Part shown: positions 1-10,345 of the stretch, one piece after another
Layout of the letters: every line of letters begins with the position of its first letter
Position numbering within the stretch: position 1 is the first letter of the stretch
NCBI RefSeq assembly: GCF_958298935.1
Contig: NC_084932.1
Location: 11,449,501-11,513,500 of the forward strand
Direction of reading: 5' to 3'
From: Phragmites australis
Lineage: Eukaryota > Streptophyta > Magnoliopsida > Poales > Poaceae
Length of the DNA: 64,000 nucleotides
The notes under the pieces: generated by a model
The model's input: the letters and a program-made list of their open reading frames with translations, nothing else
The model's database searches: none
What the model was told of the DNA's origin: nothing
Program-made: the position numbers and the translations under genes

Positions 1-214
1 ACCACGATTAGAGCTTAGCCTCGGATCTAAGTAGACTTGTCCTTCGAGGGGTGACATTTGGGTAAGGGTGTGGTTTTTCTCAAATGTTCTTAAGAAATAA
101 AACATCATAAGAATTTAGTAGGATTCAGTCCAAGGAAGCATGAACAGCAAGAAATGAGCTCACCTGGTGGTCTAATTATCATGCACGTGCTCTTATAATT
201 GAACCTTGTATGAT
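1..214 (-). mobile_element. gypsy 3' UTR / start of LTR, cut by window edge
   Basis: On the minus strand this follows the stop codon of the pol fragment at 215-595. It aligns well by eye with the minus-strand sequence at about 30690-30970: both share a run around a TTTTATT motif, a shared block on the lengths of rejected product-like text CTAAATTCTT, and a shared block with GACCACYAGGTGA. It is therefore the non-coding 3' end (3' UTR, polypurine region and LTR start) of the same gypsy family as the element at 25519-31016. The LTR boundary cannot be fixed because the element leaves the window. Confidence 0.6.
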
Positions 215-595
215 TTAAAGATTATTGGTGCTATTGATCATATCTGAAGGAGCCATAGGCTCATCATCCTCCTCCTCTTGAATTGGATTCGTCCTCGACT
301 CAAGCTCTTCTTCTTCTCCTAAGTAGGGTTTCAGATATGAAATGTTAAATGTGGGACTAACCCCAAAATCTACAGGTAGGTCAAATTTTTATAGATTTTC
401 ATTGATTTTCTCAATTATCTTAAATGGTCCATCAGCTGTAGACATCAATTTTGAGTTTCTTAGTTCTAGAAACCTATCATTCCTCAAATGCAACCAAACT
501 AAATCACCTTTACTTACAACAATCCTATACTTTTCAGTCATGCTCTCTATATTCTTTTTAGTGGTTTCATGCAACTTAAGAATAAATTCAGGATG
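215..595 (-). pseudogene. gypsy pol C-terminus (integrase C-terminal end), broken
   Basis: Minus-strand reading gives the C-terminal part of a Ty3/gypsy polyprotein. The GDLVWLHLR motif, followed by ADGPFKIIEKIN and the tail FNISYLKPYLGEEEELESR, is the segment of gypsy integrases that lies after the catalytic core. There is one in-frame stop at 386-388, just after NENL, and the frame then continues to a natural stop (TAA at 215-217) after an acidic tail. The upstream side is cut exactly where the LTR at 596 begins, at HPEFILK. The same acidic tail recurs at about 30960-31016, so both belong to one family. The stop and the truncation make it a relic. Confidence 0.85.
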
Positions 596-1474
596 TGTTG
601 GAGCAAGAGATCGTCATTCCCCAGTAAGTATGGTGAGAGTTTGTTCTCAGGAGGAGACTCAAGCTTGGAGACGAAGTTTGAGTGGAAGGAACACTACAAA
701 TGTATCGATAGTAGAAAAATGGATTGGTCTAGGGCGAGTATCACAGCGTGACTTTGTGTTTGTGTGCCTCTGTGTCCTGTGTGTTGCCCCTTGTGTTGTG
801 TTGAGCATTCTCCTTGTGACCTGTCCCTGCCCAGATGACCACAACCCCCTATTTATTGGGTGGTATGTAGCTTAGTGTACAAGTTATCACAAAGTATAAA
901 TATCTAGGACCTGACTGAATTACTGAGCTTTATCCTAGATAACTAATTTTTACCCTATATAGAAGATAAATATCTACCGTGGTAACTATTGTGGTGCCTG
1001 CCCCTGAGGGGTGAGCCGGTCGCCAATTGTGACCCGGCGCTGCTCTGTCGGGGGTGTCAGGACGACTTTCATCACACTGGGGTGTCAGGATAAGCACCAC
1101 TTGCACCGGCATTAATCTCCCATCACCTTTTGTCAGGTTGGTTGCAGGTGGTGTCCTTTCTTCCTTAATATTCTCTAGAGACCTGCTACATCTTTAGGCT
1201 TCGAAAGGCCGCAAGGGCACCGGAGGGGTGGCGGGTCCGAAGCCTCCGGGGGCCAGGCCTCCTGCTGAGAGTTCAGAGGCCGAAGGCTCCTGAGGGGCTT
1301 TCTGTAGCTCCGAGGTTCGGGAAGGCCACGTACATATTGGAGAGGTGGCCTGAAGGGGCCCACTGCCTTCGAAAGTCGGCCTCCTACTGAGGGTCTGGAG
1401 ACCGAAGGCTTTGGAGGGACCTTTGATAGCAATCTTCAACCATTGTCCTTAGGCTAGTCTATTTTTCCTCAACA
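596..1474 (-). mobile_element. Tat-type gypsy LTR (3' LTR), 879 bp, minus strand
   Basis: On the minus strand it starts TGTTGAGG at 1474 and ends CCAACA at 596. It is the reverse complement, along its length, of the LTR at 61309-62186: the blocks GATTGCTATCAAAGG, CACCACTTGCACCGG and CTCTTGCTCCAACA all match. A purine-rich tract (minus GAATGAGAGGGTAC, 1475-1488) lies just upstream, as expected for the polypurine tract of a 3' LTR, so the element's interior lies at higher coordinates. A TATA-like AATAAATAG lies at 850-858 (minus). The LTR sits inside the pol fragment at 215-595, so it inserted after that element. The other LTR is not in the window. Confidence 0.85.
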
Positions 1475-1488
1475 GTACCCTCTCATTC
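1475..1488 (-). other. polypurine tract of the 596-1474 LTR
   Basis: Minus-strand GAATGAGAGGGTAC directly precedes the TGTT start of the LTR. In LTR retrotransposons the plus-strand primer is a purine tract in this position. It fixes the LTR as the 3' copy of a minus-strand element. The call rests on position and composition only. Confidence 0.6.
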
Positions 1489-1680
1489 TCTGGCCCTGAT
1501 ATTCGGAGGGGTGAGAGGATGTAGAGGAAAATCAATTCTAGCCTGGTATAGTAACAAGAATGCTCGAAGGTAATTCCCTATCCCTGAGATGTTTTTTTGG
1601 TGGGAACCGTGGGCGTTGATGGCGAAGTCAAGGCTGATGGTGTAGTGGTGGTGGCGACACGCCCTAGGGTTTATGCTGAA
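1489..1680. other. element interior, no gene seen
   Basis: This is the stretch between the polypurine tract and the antisense gene relic. I see no coding signal. By position it is the downstream spacer or promoter side of the antisense accessory gene of the minus-strand Tat-type element. Confidence 0.4.
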
Positions 1681-2740
1681 GTAGGAGGTGCAGCTCGCAT
1701 TGAAGTCGAAGACTGAAGATGTATTGGCAGAGGTGGCATGCTCCGGAGCCTGTTGGAGTTGGTTTATGCGGCATCAGGACCCGAGGCCGGAGAGGTGTCG
1801 ATGGAGGTGATGCACTCCGGGGTCTGTGCCGAGGCAGATTTAGATTCTTTGTACTTCTTTGATGATGGGTCTTTTTTCCATTCCAGTTTGTCAGAGTGGA
1901 GATTACGTGTGGGATCGGAGGACTCCCCACGTTTGTCTATTTGAGGACGGCAGAATGGGATGTGTCACTCGCACGTTTTGCCTCGATAATGCGTTGTTTC
2001 ATTTAGGGTTTGTGCCCATGCCCTTGGCATGCACCAAAAGGAGTCTAGGTCATTAATATGATGGGATGTTCATGCGAGAAAATGTGGCCTTGCCGTGGGA
2101 TATTGACACGTGTCGACGGAACGACTGGGATATGGCCACGGGCCCCTAGGGATGAATGGGGAACGCCATGGAGCGACGCCGCATTGGTTCCGCTTCATCT
2201 CTCTGGCGTATGTGGCTGCTTGTCTCGGATATAAAGCTGGGATCATCCAACTAGATTTACCACTGCCCCACTAGCGAGCACTTAACCTTGACTTTGAATA
2301 TGGCATCGTCTTCCTCCTCATCCTCTTCAGAGATGTCGATGATCTTGACTTCTTCTATTGGGCCTGGGCCATCTCGGCTGTCGGCGATGGCGTTGGTGGT
2401 TGTCTTGCTTTTGTCCCTACGGGTGGATAGTTGCTTGCCGCTCCTGCTGAACCCCTGGTTCAGGAGACCGCGCCTATCGAGATCATAGATATTTCCCACG
2501 ATGATGAGGAGATCGACTAGGATCTCTTGTAGAGGGAGAGCGACGTGGAGGAGTAGGCGTTTGTGGAGAAGCTGGCAGCTTCGGTGGCAAGGGAGGATGC
2601 CGAGAAGAAGGGGGAGGAGGCCCCAACGATGGCTCCTTCGGTTTCTTCTTCGTCTTCCGATAGCTCAGGGGCTGGCTACTAGATGAGCTTCTGTGGCGGT
2701 ACGCCGCAGATGAGGTCGATACATTGCTCCATGCGCAGCC
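1681..2740 (+). pseudogene. antisense accessory ORF of a Tat-type element, broken
   Basis: Plus-strand reading, antisense to the element whose 3' LTR is 596-1474. From 2299 it reads a serine-rich start (MASSSSSSSSEMSM). In a shifted frame it then reads APIEIIDISHDDEEID, and later VSSSSSDSSGAGY followed by a GTPQMRSIH segment near 2640-2725. The same order (SSSSEM, IEIIDIS, SSSSSNSLGAGYYISL, GRPQMKCI) is read on the minus strand of the element at 4528-11701 (9622-10308). Stops and at least two frame changes interrupt this copy. Tat-lineage elements such as Grande are known to carry an extra antisense ORF between pol and the 3' LTR, and this fits that place and direction. Function is unknown. 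Confidence 0.6.
2229..2240 (+). promoter_or_regulatory. TATA box of the antisense accessory ORF
   Basis: ATATAAAGCTGG lies about 60 bases upstream of the ATG at 2299. A near-identical element, TATAAAAGCTGG, lies in the same relation to the homologous antisense ORF at 10334-10345 (minus). The shared sequence and spacing support a real promoter for the antisense gene; transcription itself is not shown. Confidence 0.55.
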
Positions 2741-2747
2741 CCTGCCA

Positions 2748-3035
2748 TGTAACACCCTAATTTTCAATTTTTGCCAATTTATAAAATTTGTTTGAATTTA
2801 TCTTTGAGCTTAAACAATTTCAAAAGATTAAATGCTATTTTCATAAAAAGAGAATCCAATTTCACATAGGAAATATTTGTTTGAGTGCATTCATGTTGAA
2901 ATAGGCATGTAGGGTTTCCTTTGTTTTATTTGGTTTTCATTTGTGGCTTTTGATTTGAATTTGCATGCTTTGAATTGAATTCAAAGGCTTTTGAAAATGA
3001 TTTGGAAAAAAGAAAAACGTTAAAACTCATCCTGG
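2748..3035 (+). mobile_element. LTR-start-like sequence (long-LTR gypsy type), fragment
   Basis: It begins TGTAACACCCTAATTTTC and resembles the first few hundred bases of the LTR at 57449 (TGTCACACTCTAATTTTC). Both continue with AT-rich DNA and a GTRTGCATTCATG..AATAGGCATRTAGG stretch. It is probably the 5' end of a truncated LTR on the plus strand. The downstream part passes into the tandem arrays at 3040, so only a fragment remains. Confidence 0.5.
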
Positions 3036-3039
3036 GCCG

Positions 3040-3370
3040 CCTTTTGACTTTGAAGCCAGAGGGACCTTCGGCAACAACGTGTTCAAAGAGTCAACTAAAA
3101 AAATGGTGCCCCCTTGACTTTTAAGTCGCAAGGACCTTTGACAGCAACATGCGAGAAGTGTCGACCAAAAAAATGCCGCCCCCAACTTTTAAGCTGTGGG
3201 ACCTTTGGCAGCAATGTGCACAAAGCGTCGACCAGAAAAATGTCCCCATGACTTTTAAGCCACATGGACCTTTAGTACCAACATGCGTGAAGAATCGACC
3301 GAAAAAATGCCATCCGTCCTCCCTGAGTTTTAAGCCGTAGGGACCTTTTGTAGGAAAATGCGCGAAGAAT
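3040..3370. repeat. tandem array, unit about 68-75 bp, 4-5 copies
   Basis: The landmark GGGACCTT(T/C) recurs at 3061, 3131, 3198, 3265 and 3340, giving spacings of 70, 67, 67 and 75. Each unit also carries ACTTTTAAGCC-like, GTCGACC and AAAAAATG blocks. No protein is supported across the units. The array resembles in style the arrays in the Tat-type elements of this window. Confidence 0.75.
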
Positions 3371-3539
3371 TATCTGGCATTGGCTAAGCTGTCAAGCATT
3401 TCCTTGACAAATTTACCTTTCATTTTCTCGTATACTAGCATTTGAAGGCCTGGTATGTATGGCCAATTTATCATTGATGATGAAATTAGTCCCCCACTTC
3501 GGTTTTACTCCATAATTATTATGAAATGGAAATGCTTAG

Positions 3540-4115
3540 ATTCTTTTTTGGCGCAAAGGTCTCTCTTGCCTCGGTGTAAGGGAAGCCACTCTTAGCCCCC
3601 ATCTTTTAAGTCGATAGGTGCACCGCTTTCTTTTTGAGGTCGGGCAGCACTTTGGCTTTTGCTTCCAAACGTCTCTTCTACCTTCGGTGTGTGGGCAGAC
3701 ACTCTTAGCCCCTGCCGTTTAAGTTGAGAGGTGTGCCACCTTTTTTTTAGGTCAGGCAGCACTTTGGCTTTTGCTTCCAAAGGTCACTTCTGCCTTTAGT
3801 GTGGGCGCATGCACTCTTAGCTCCCATGTTTTAAGTCAAGAGGTGTACCGCCTTCTTTTTGGGGTTGGGGACCACTTCGGCTTTTACTTTCGAAGGTCTC
3901 TTTTGACTTTAGTGCGGGGGCAAACACTCTTAGCCCATATCTTTTAAGTCTAGAGGTGCGCTACCTTCTTTTGATTTCAGGCAGCACTTCGGTTTTTGCT
4001 TTTGAAGGACTCTTTTGCCTTTGGTGTGAGGGCAGGCACTCTTAGTCCCCATTTTTAAGTCAAGAGGTGTGCCACATTCTTTTGAGGTTGGGCTGCACTT
4101 CGGCTTTTTTGTGCA
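3540..4115. repeat. tandem array, unit 113 bp, 5 copies
   Basis: The landmark CACTCTTAG recurs at 3587, 3700, 3812, 3925 and 4038, so the period is 112-113 bp. Each unit contains TTTTAAGTC, AGGTG(T/C)(G/A)CC, GGCAGCACTT(T/C)GG and CTTTTGCTTC blocks. The units are clearly diverged copies of one sequence. It is a plausible interior remnant of a Tat-type element, but I see no LTR tied to it. Confidence 0.8.
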
Positions 4116-4527
4116 TCAAACAGATATGCATGGGTGCAATTGAATAACACTTACCTTGCCATAAGGGAGAAAACGTTACCGAAGGATAAATGTTTTAACA
4201 TAAGGACAACTACAAAGTAACTTATTTGCTTTGGCTTTTTTCCGCGGGTTTGCACCCATCAAGTCGAAAAATAAGATGTCTTCCATTTAGACATTCCATA
4301 CCTCGACTTTTATGGTGACCCTTTGGCCCACCTCGTTTCATCGTATCAGCATGCTTCCTTCTATAGATGGCATGCACCACTTCAACGACAAATTATACAT
4401 AATTTCCATAGATGTACACGCTTTCTTGGGGGTAATTCTATATATATTAAAGAGGGTTTAGAAAGGTTACTCATTAAAAATCTCACACCCTGAAGAAGGG
4501 TTTGCCCTGTGAGGAAAAGAGCACAGT
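4116..4527. other. non-coding, unassigned
   Basis: No gene, repeat or LTR boundary is evident between the 113-bp array and the LTR at 4528. It ends in ..GAGCACAGT, which would be the left flank of the insertion at 4528-11701. Confidence 0.4.
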
Positions 4528-5188
4528 AGTTGGGGGAAATGCCCTAGCTCACAGGCATTACCAAGAAGTCACGGGTTGGTGCCACTCCAAAGCTCTAAGG
4601 CTCTGGGCTCCCCACCGAGATTACAACCTCTGGAGGCTGTAAGGGGTCATCAGTCTTCTCCTTCTCCAGGCAGGGGAGGTAGCTAGCCCACAGAGGAAAT
4701 ATCACCAAAGAAAGGACACCCCATGTAGCCATCTGACACGAAGTGACTAGCAGTTAATGCTAGTGCCAGTGGAGGCTATCCTGACACCTGGGACATTGTG
4801 GTGCTGTGTAGCAATTGATGACCGGCTCAGCATCGCACCCTTATAGTTGCTTACACCACTATATTTGCCATAATACATAATTTCTTTTAGGTAGGGGTAA
4901 AAGTATTTTTACCAGGGCTCGAGTTATGTAAGTTCGACCAGTTTTAGGCCCTATAGTATGGTGGTAACTTGTACCGTAATTTCTGTAGGTGTATACTTGT
5001 ATATTTATACATCTAATGGCACTATAAATACAAACCCCTTGCCACTAGATCAGAGGTCACACAAAAAATCCTTTAAAAATCAATGCACAAGGTGTTCCTT
5101 CTTCTCCACTTCTTCTCCAAGCTTGATCCATTCATGTGAATGTCCTCTCGCCATGCTTGTTTGTGAAAGACATTTTCTTCTTACAACA
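4528..5188 (+). mobile_element. 5' LTR of the 4528-11701 element
   Basis: It matches 11044-11701 in the same orientation: GGGGAAAT(G/A)CCC, CACAGGCATTACCAAGAAGTCA, GGCTCCCCACC, GATTACAACCTC, CACTATAAATACA and TGCTTGTTTGTGAAAGACAT. The first base pair of the expected TGTTGGGG start reads AGTTGGGG here, so the TG end is mutated. It ends ACAACA at 5188. Confidence 0.9.
5021..5030 (+). promoter_or_regulatory. LTR TATA box
   Basis: ACTATAAATA in the 5' LTR, conserved at 11534-11543 in the 3' LTR. It lies about 165 bases before the LTR end, a normal place for the transcription start of an LTR element. Confidence 0.6.
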
Positions 5189-5206
5189 GTGGTGCAACCC
5201 GTGGGG
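5189..5206 (+). other. primer-binding site region
   Basis: GTGGTGCAACCCGTGGGG directly follows the LTR end. It is a degenerate form of the GTGCCGTCTGTGGGGA seen after the related LTR at 62187. The position is that of a tRNA primer site; the exact tRNA is not resolved. Confidence 0.55.
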
Positions 5207-6825
5207 AACTGAATATAGAAGTACAGAGAGAGGTAGAACACCACCAAAGACCACGAAGATGCTAGCCCTAGCAGCCATTACCATTGCCACACCCATGAAG
5301 AAATAAGTGTAGCAGCTACGACCAAGCACACCATGTGCCCCTGCCAGCTTTGCAGCTGGGCGAAACGGTGACCCTCCAGCCAACAAGGACCCAATAGTTT
5401 GGGTGGGCATGGAGGTCCACGCTGGCGCGGAGGCCTTCCAACAGTGGCGCGACGAAGACCTTGCCGCACCACAGGAGGTTATAGCCAAGACCGCAGCCAC
5501 ATAGGCTGCTCTCCAATGGTTCTAGGTGCTCGATCGCAAGGGTATTCATGTCTGGGCCTAGCTCTGAGGCACCTCTTCTGATAACACTAGGGACACCCTT
5601 GCTGAACCAACATCTTCGAAGAGTTTGGCTGCCCGGCATCCTCCTCGACCCCCTCCAGTGAAAGAGGATTCCAAGGGGGACCAAGACTCCAGGGCGTGCA
5701 GACCCTGCCAATGACATCGACGCAGCAATCGTGATGTCAACCGCGTGAAAGAGGCTCTCAGTCCATCCTGGTTGAGAAGTTGTAATCAGGACTAATCAGG
5801 CTGCAAAAGCCAGTTCGCCCGACAACCTTGCCGGCCTCTTTGCACGGTAAAGGGCTTTAGGGAAACCATGGGCTCCAGTGTGCGCAGCCCTCGCCGACGC
5901 CCTCGATGTTGACCATAAGCTTCGGTACCACCAGAAGTGTACGGGTGTATCCTGCACAGGTGCGGACATGGCCACAATAGAGATGACTACCGGACCCTCA
6001 TAACTTTCCAGGTGGAGTACCTCAAAAGGTAGGCAAGACACTTGGCAGGGGAGGAAGCTAGTGACAGGTGACACAGGGGTTGTAGGATTGGAGTGGGCCC
6101 CTAGGCAGGTCTTGAGGCCTCTAACATGCTCCGTTGCCATCAACTCCGCTACTGATGATACAATACCCTAGTGATGAGGGTTGAGCCACCCCGACAGCCC
6201 TAACAATAATGTAGCTTGGTAGGTCACAGACACATGGAGGCCCCGCCTTAGGCTCCGGAGGGTAGAGCTCTCAATGGGCCTCCCCTGTTAGGTTCAATAT
6301 GGGCAGGGTCGACCAGGAGAAAGGACGCTGGGCCTTAGCAAGAAGGCCCTAGGTGCTTCAAAGGTTTGCAAGACCAAAAACCTTCGACGAATGACTCAGG
6401 CTGGAGGGGCCAACCCTTCCCTGCCTCAGAGCTACGAGGGCTTCTGGGCCTAACCTTGCAGCAGAGACCTTATTTTGGAAAAGGTATGCCTATAACAACG
6501 TAGCAATAGTTTGCCTAGCTGGTATCTAGATTAACTCTTGTAAGTCTCTACGATAGATAGCTACTAGGTACAAATAATAGAGCTTAAGTTATGTCTCTTT
6601 TTCCATAGTAGATAGTAAAGCTTAAGTTATATTCTTGTTCACAATAGACAACAAAACTTATGTTATATCTTAGTTTGGCATATGCTGAGAATAGTCGTCT
6701 AACTTAGTCATCACTTGTGCTGTAGCTAGCCTTTCACTAATAATAATAGACTATCAAACTTAAGCTATATTCATGTTCAAGGAGTAGATAGTAAAGACAT
6801 AGTTTAAGTTATGCCTTTGCTTAAA
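5207..6825 (+). other. element leader, no intact gene
   Basis: The first 500 bases resemble 62207-62700 of the element at the right end of the window (shared AGAGAGGTAG, CACCA and CTAGCGCC/CTAGCCCT blocks). I find no gag zinc knuckle, protease or RT motif on either strand. From 6540 to 6825 there is an AT-rich stretch with repeated AGTTTAAGTTAT-like pieces. The open frames here are short and unsupported. Confidence 0.5.
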
Positions 6826-6829
6826 TAGC

Positions 6830-7510
6830 ACACAGCAATGAAAGCCTACACATCTGTAGGCGCAGCATGCCTAGGTCACATAGAAGGCATTGCATAGCCT
6901 TCGTAGTGTAGATGCCATGCACAAGAGGGACATCCTCGGTAGCAGAGATGCGATGAACCCGAGGGACATCCTCATGGCTAACACGGCCATGCACCATAGG
7001 CATAGCATGCCTAGGTCACATGGAAGGCATCAAACCTAGGTAACCTGGAAGACATTGCATAGCCTTGGTAGGCATTGGAACCAACACATCTACAGGTGTA
7101 GCATGCCTAGGTCACCTAGAAGGCATATTATGCTTAGGTCACCTAGAAGGCATTGCATAGCCTCGGTAGTGTAGATACCACGCACCAGAGGGGCATCCTC
7201 GGTAGCGGAGATGCGACGCACCCGAGGGACATCCTCAGTAGCGGGGATGCGATGCACCCGAGGGACATCCTCGGTTGCATACATGCCCATGCACCATAGG
7301 CATAGAATTTCTAGGTCACCTAGAAGGCATCAAGCGTAGGTCACATGGAAGGCATTGTATAGCCTTAGTAGACAGTGGAGCCTACACACCTGTAGGGGCA
7401 GCAAGCCTAGATCAGCTGGAAGGCATATTATGCCTAGGTCTCTTGGAAGGCATTGCATAGCCTCAGTAGTGTGGATGCCACGCATCAGAGGGACATCCTC
7501 GGTAGCATGG
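6830..7510. repeat. compound repeat with short palindromes
   Basis: A unit beginning near CTACACATCTGTAGG recurs at about 6846, 7083 and 7382 (spacing about 237 and 299). Inside it, a ~33-bp sub-unit (ATGCGAYGCACCCGAGGGACATCCTC) repeats around 6945-7275. Many pieces are self-complementary, for example CTAGGTCACCTAG and AGGCATAGCATGCCT. The same GCATGCCTAGGTCAC block occurs at 62805 in the related element. Confidence 0.75.
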
Positions 7511-7779
7511 AGCACACTTAACTTGACAAAACACCCCTAGAGAGTCACACCCACTGGCTGTTAGCGGCCGTAGGGAGAGAGGGGGCTGGGAAAGGAAGAT
7601 AACCAAAGCATTGGTGTGACAAAAAATGTAAGGCAAAAGGTGAACTCAATATAGTACAATTTCATCTATACATATTAATATATCATACATAAAGAACATA
7701 CAAAATATTAAGTAAAAGTCCACTCTACGTGGCATGGAAGCTAGTATAGTCTCCTTCACTACCTGCTGCCTGACCATGG
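7511..7779. other. spacer between arrays, no gene
   Basis: It contains AATATTAAGTAAAAGTCCACTCTACGTGGCATG at about 7706-7738. The same sequence with few changes is found at 63950-63980, which ties the two elements together and shows that the array lies between shared flanks. No coding signal. Confidence 0.55.
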
Positions 7780-9430
7780 CTAAAGGCTGAGGGGCTCCTG
7801 ATCGTGGCTAAGGGCCGAGGGGGTCACGGACCGCCTCCCTTAGCCTAGCCATTGGATCCACCTCCGACAACACCATGGAGCTCTGGATGGCCCTGCCTCT
7901 AGAGCCTGACTGCAGCTAAGGGCCAAGGGGGTCGCAAACTGCCTCCCCTAGTCCAGTCACTGGCTTCACCTAGAAAAACATCACGGGGCTCCATGGTGCC
8001 CTACCTCCAGAGCTTGACCTCGACTCAGAGCCGAGGGGGTCACAGACCGCCTCCCTCGGCCCATCCTTCAGCTTCACCTCTAGAAAATGCCACGGGACTC
8101 CGGATGGCCCTGCCTCTGGAGCCTAACTGCGGCTAAGGGCCGATGGGGTTCGTAGACCATCTCCCCTAGCCCAGCTATTGGCGTCACCTCTAGCCAACTC
8201 TGAGGGCTCCGGATGGCCCTGCCTCCAAAACCTGACCACAACTAAGGGCTGAGCAGGTTGTGGACCGCCTCTTGCAGCCCAACCATTGGCTTCACCTCCA
8301 GCAAATGCTATGGGGATTCGGATGGCCCTGCCTCCAGAGTTTGACTGTGGCTACAGACCGAGGGGGTCACAGACCGCCTCTCTCAGCCTACCCATCGGCT
8401 TCACCTCTGGCAAGTGCTACAGTGCTTTGGATGGCCATGCCTCCGAATCCTGACCGTGACTGAAGGCTGAAGTGGTCACAAACCGCCTTCCTTGGCCCAG
8501 TCATAGACTTCACGTCTGGCAAATGTCGCGGGGCTCTGGATGGCATTGCCTCCAAAGCCTGACCGCTACTAAGAGTCGATGAGGTCGCGGATTGCCACTC
8601 CTAGCCCAGCCATCGGCTTTACCTTCGGCAAGCGCTACAAAGTTCCAGTTGGCACTACCTCCAGAGCTTCACTGTGGCTAAGGACTAAGGGGATGGCAGA
8701 TTGCCTGCCTCGGCCCAACCATCGACTTCACCTCCAGCAACCTTCGCGAGGCTTTAAATGGCCTTGCCTCCAGATCTCGACTGTGGCTATGTGTCGAGGG
8801 GGTGATAGACCGACTCCTCTAGCCCAGCTATCGAATTCACCTCTGGCAGTTGTTATGGGGCTCTGGATGGCCTGCCTCCGGAGCCTAACTATGGCTAAGG
8901 GCCAAGGGAGCCATGGACCGCCTCCCCTCTTCACCTCTAGCAACTGTCGTGGGGCTCCAAATAGCCCTGCCTTCAGAGGATAACCATAGCTAAGGGCCGA
9001 GGGGGTTGTGGACCACCTCCCCTGACCCAACCATCAACTTCACCTCTAGCAAGCGCTGCGGTGCTTTGGATGGCCCTGCCTTCAAAGCCTGACCATGGCT
9101 AAGGGTCGAGTGGGTCACAGACTGCCTCCCTTACCCATCCATCGGCTTCACCTCTGGAAAATGCCATGGGGCTCTGGATGGCCCCGCCTCCAGAGCCTGA
9201 CTACGGCTAAAGGCCAAGGGTGTTGTTGACCACCTCCCCCGGCCCAGCCATCTGCTTCACCTTCATCAAATGCCACGGGGCTCCGGATAGCCCAGCCTCC
9301 GAAGTTAGACCGAGGCTAAGGGTCGAGGGGGTCGTGCACCACCTCCTCCAACCTAGCCATCAGCTTTACCTTCCTTATTCCTTTGGCACACCATTGCGCT
9401 GCTCTGGGTGGCCCTGCCTTTGGAGCGTGT
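7780..9430. repeat. tandem array, unit about 109 bp, about 15 copies
   Basis: The landmark GGCTAAGGGCCGAGGGG recurs about every 107-109 bp (for example 7809, 7916, 8133, 8242, 8990, 9099, 9207, 9316; one interval is 95). Each unit has a CACCTCTGGCAAATGC block and a GGCTCYGGATGGCCCTGCCTCCAGAGCC block. The latter is an imperfect palindrome that can fold as a hairpin with the two GC-rich arms paired. The array takes the place that gag-pol would occupy in an autonomous element. Long frames through it are by-products of the repeat. Confidence 0.9.
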
Positions 9431-9621
9431 TTGCTGAGCTACAGGTGGATCGCTTTGATTCAGAAATCTAGAATAAATTTGGAGACGGGCCTGAACCCAC
9501 ATCAGAGAGAAGAAAGGGTATATCATGCTGAAAGTGTACAAAGACATGTCTGGCCACCATTTCGGAGAATTGCCATACATTTCGATCCAAGAAAAAACAC
9601 TAAGCAGTTCTAAGAATTTAG

Positions 9622-10308
9622 TTATAAGAATTTAGTTATATTACTAACAACTTGCACATCCAAAGAACACATAGAAAGAGGAGCACCGATATACAAGAAA
9701 TAAATCCTAAGAGAGAAAACTAAAGGGAGAAAGAGTACAAGGTGACAAAAGAAAACTCTAGAGCCCTTACAGTGGTTGCGCATGAAGCGGCGTATGCACT
9801 TCATCTGAGGCCTACCACTATGGAGGCTGATGTAGTAGCCAGCCCCCAAGCTGTTGGAAGACGAGGATGAGGATGATGAGACGTCCTCCACAACCCTCTT
9901 TCCCTCCTCCTTGGCCTCTTTTTCTGTCTGGGACACCCCTTTCTTCACTTCCACCTTCTCCTCCTCGTGAATCTCCATCCTCAGGAGATCTTAGTTGACC
10001 CCCATTCATCACTGGAGATATCGATGATCTCGATGGAAGCGACCACTTGGATTGAAGATTGATTTGAAGCAGCAAGAGGCGGCCCCCTCTACAAGGATGG
10101 AAGCCCGATTGTTGTTGGTTCCAACATTCCAAGCATTTGATTGCGTTGCAAGCATGCCCATGAAATCGCTCACCTTCGGAGGTGTCACAACAGGCGGATC
10201 CAGGGCATGCCTTGGAGGTGACAAACCAGTCGATGCCATCATCATTTCTGATGATGAGAAGGAAGAAGGCACCATGCTCAAGCCAAAGAGAAGCGCTCCC
10301 TCACACAA
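9622..10308 (-). pseudogene. antisense accessory ORF, serine-rich acidic protein
   Basis: Minus-strand reading, antisense to the element and near its 3' LTR. It starts around 10308-10270 (MVPSSFSSSEMMM), runs through PPKVSDFMGMLATQSN, passes an IEIIDIS-like stretch in another frame near 10030, and then reads EKEAKEEGKRVVED, a serine run, GAGYYISL and RPQMKCI. Order and motifs match the plus-strand relic at 1681-2740. At least one frame change near 10010 breaks the chain. Known Tat-lineage elements carry antisense ORFs here. It may encode a regulatory or structural protein, but nothing in the sequence names a function. Confidence 0.6.
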
Positions 10309-10333
10309 AAGTGAGGGATCAGCTGGGTGAACT

Positions 10334-10345
10334 CCAGCTTTTATA
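10334..10345 (-). promoter_or_regulatory. TATA box of the antisense ORF
   Basis: Minus-strand TATAAAAGCTGG, about 60-70 bases before the ATG codons at 10308-10270. It matches ATATAAAGCTGG at 2229-2240 before the homologous relic. The pair supports an independent promoter for the antisense gene. Confidence 0.6.

Noticed and set aside
8260..9030. Long frames on both strands inside the 109-bp array
   Set aside because: Repeat-derived, with no motif and no agreement between units.
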